Shown here piece after piece: positions 63,345 to 64,000 of a stretch of 64,000 bases of DNA. The notes beneath the pieces were generated by a model that was given only the letters and a program-made list of their open reading frames with translations, ran no database searches and had not been told where the DNA came from. Position 1 is the first letter of the stretch. Each line of letters begins with the position of its first letter. The stretch comes from Symsagittifera roscoffensis (Eukaryota > Xenacoelomorpha > Acoela > Convolutidae). Made by a program: the position numbers and the translations under genes. The DNA lies in NCBI RefSeq assembly GCF_963678635.1, contig NC_087062.1:23828177-23892176 (forward strand), written 5' to 3'.

Positions 63345-64000
63345 GTAATTGAAATTGAACTTGGACATCATCGTCGATTTCAATTTTTTGTAGCAGAGCC
63401 AACCCGATAATTTGACTAGCTGAAAAATCTCAAAAATGGATTTTTCCGACAGTATTTTACGGAAGTTTTTTACGCTTGCGATCAGCAAGCGTTATTAAAT
63501 GGGAATATATCGTTTTTTGGGTTAACAGCTAATTTAACAGAATCACTTGAATCATTTTATCTTTGGTTCATATGAAATGTAATGTCAGATGTTAATTCGC
63601 ACATGAGGCGAAGAGCTAACGAACCTGTCTTTATAGGTAAAGGTCAATGCTTCGAATCCGGCCTGGACCTGTTTTTTTAACCATATAGTTATCCGAGCGT
63701 CAAAAAATGATTGACTTCTGTTTGTCTGCAGGTTTTTTGTCGGCTTAGTTGCCACAGCGCCAAATTTGCCTAACATTTAGGCGTCTTACTTAAATTAAAA
63801 ATGATGCCAGTGTATTGCGGTTCTGGGCAAGTAATTGAGTCTAAGAAGTTTTGCCGATTTTTTTGCTATTTTTATATTGGTCGCGATGATTTTTTTTTGT
63901 TTTTTTTTTAAGGAAAAGAAAGTCTTAAAATTTGTTCAGGCTCAAATCCGCTACTTTTTCGCGGTTTGACTTTTGAATTCTTTTCAAGTTCAGTTCATAT
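63345..64000. other. Probable intron of the preceding gene
   Basis: AT-rich, no open frame with support on the plus strand; begins with a good donor GTAATTG. Contains GTAATGTCAGATG and a T-rich tract at 63,890-63,911. No acceptor can be tied to a further exon within the window. Confidence 0.4.

Noticed and set aside
1-64000. CRISPR arrays, bacterial operons or ribosome-binding sites
   Set aside because: Introns, LTR and non-LTR retrotransposons and satellite structure show nuclear eukaryotic DNA; the only tandem array is the minisatellite.

Overview
The window is animal-type nuclear DNA, mostly a nest of giant Ty3/gypsy-class LTR retrotransposons. The right quarter is AT-rich, with spliced or secreted-protein genes, TTTTCAG/TTTTTAG-like acceptors, a minisatellite and short mobile-element tails. 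This points to an invertebrate metazoan; a nematode-like host is possible but I cannot fix the phylum. Names below (element C, element M, element A) are local labels.

Layout. 1-12,232: two direct copies (1-2,832 and 8,981-11,617) of a block holding the 5' end of a PHD-finger LINE and several LTRs. Between them lie a truncated giant-element copy (element A, about 2,850-7,433) and the rest of the LINE (7,434-9,290). 10,547-28,635 continuing at 52,083-54,259 is one minus-strand composite (element M): 5' LTR at 53,735-54,259, leader, a tandem array of decayed pol units, then a roughly 7.3-kb downstream coding region and a 3' LTR at 10,547-12,232. Element C (28,636-52,082, plus strand) is a 23.4-kb LTR retrotransposon inserted into M, with LTRs of 882 and 885 bp and a 3-bp target duplication (ACT). 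54,374-55,320 is a solo LTR. 55,321-64,000 is host-like sequence with one complete small secreted-protein gene, the first exons of a second gene, a 168-bp minisatellite, a probable MITE and a SINE/LINE tail.

How the genes fit together. Element C reads gag (coiled coil, capsid, two CCHC knuckles), protease, RT/RNase H, a long acidic linker with SGE repeats, an HHCC/DDE integrase, and then material not normal for Ty3/gypsy. First comes a macro-domain-like ORF resembling TARG1-type ADP-ribose hydrolases. After a conserved 0.46-kb non-coding spacer comes a polyprotein of about 2,940 codons (41,566-50,390). It starts with a coiled coil and an SGNH/GDSL-hydrolase domain, has a second SGNH-like domain, and continues for about 2,000 residues I do not recognise. 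The pol to macro to spacer to polyprotein order recurs in M, and the polyprotein alone recurs in A, so the extension belongs to the family rather than to one chance fusion. Every copy is damaged by stops, frameshifts and deletions, including loss of the protease active site and of the N-terminal half of RT in C.

Alignments were done by eye; boundaries of decayed copies are good to roughly 5-30 bases, while LTR ends, target duplications and the N gap were read base by base.
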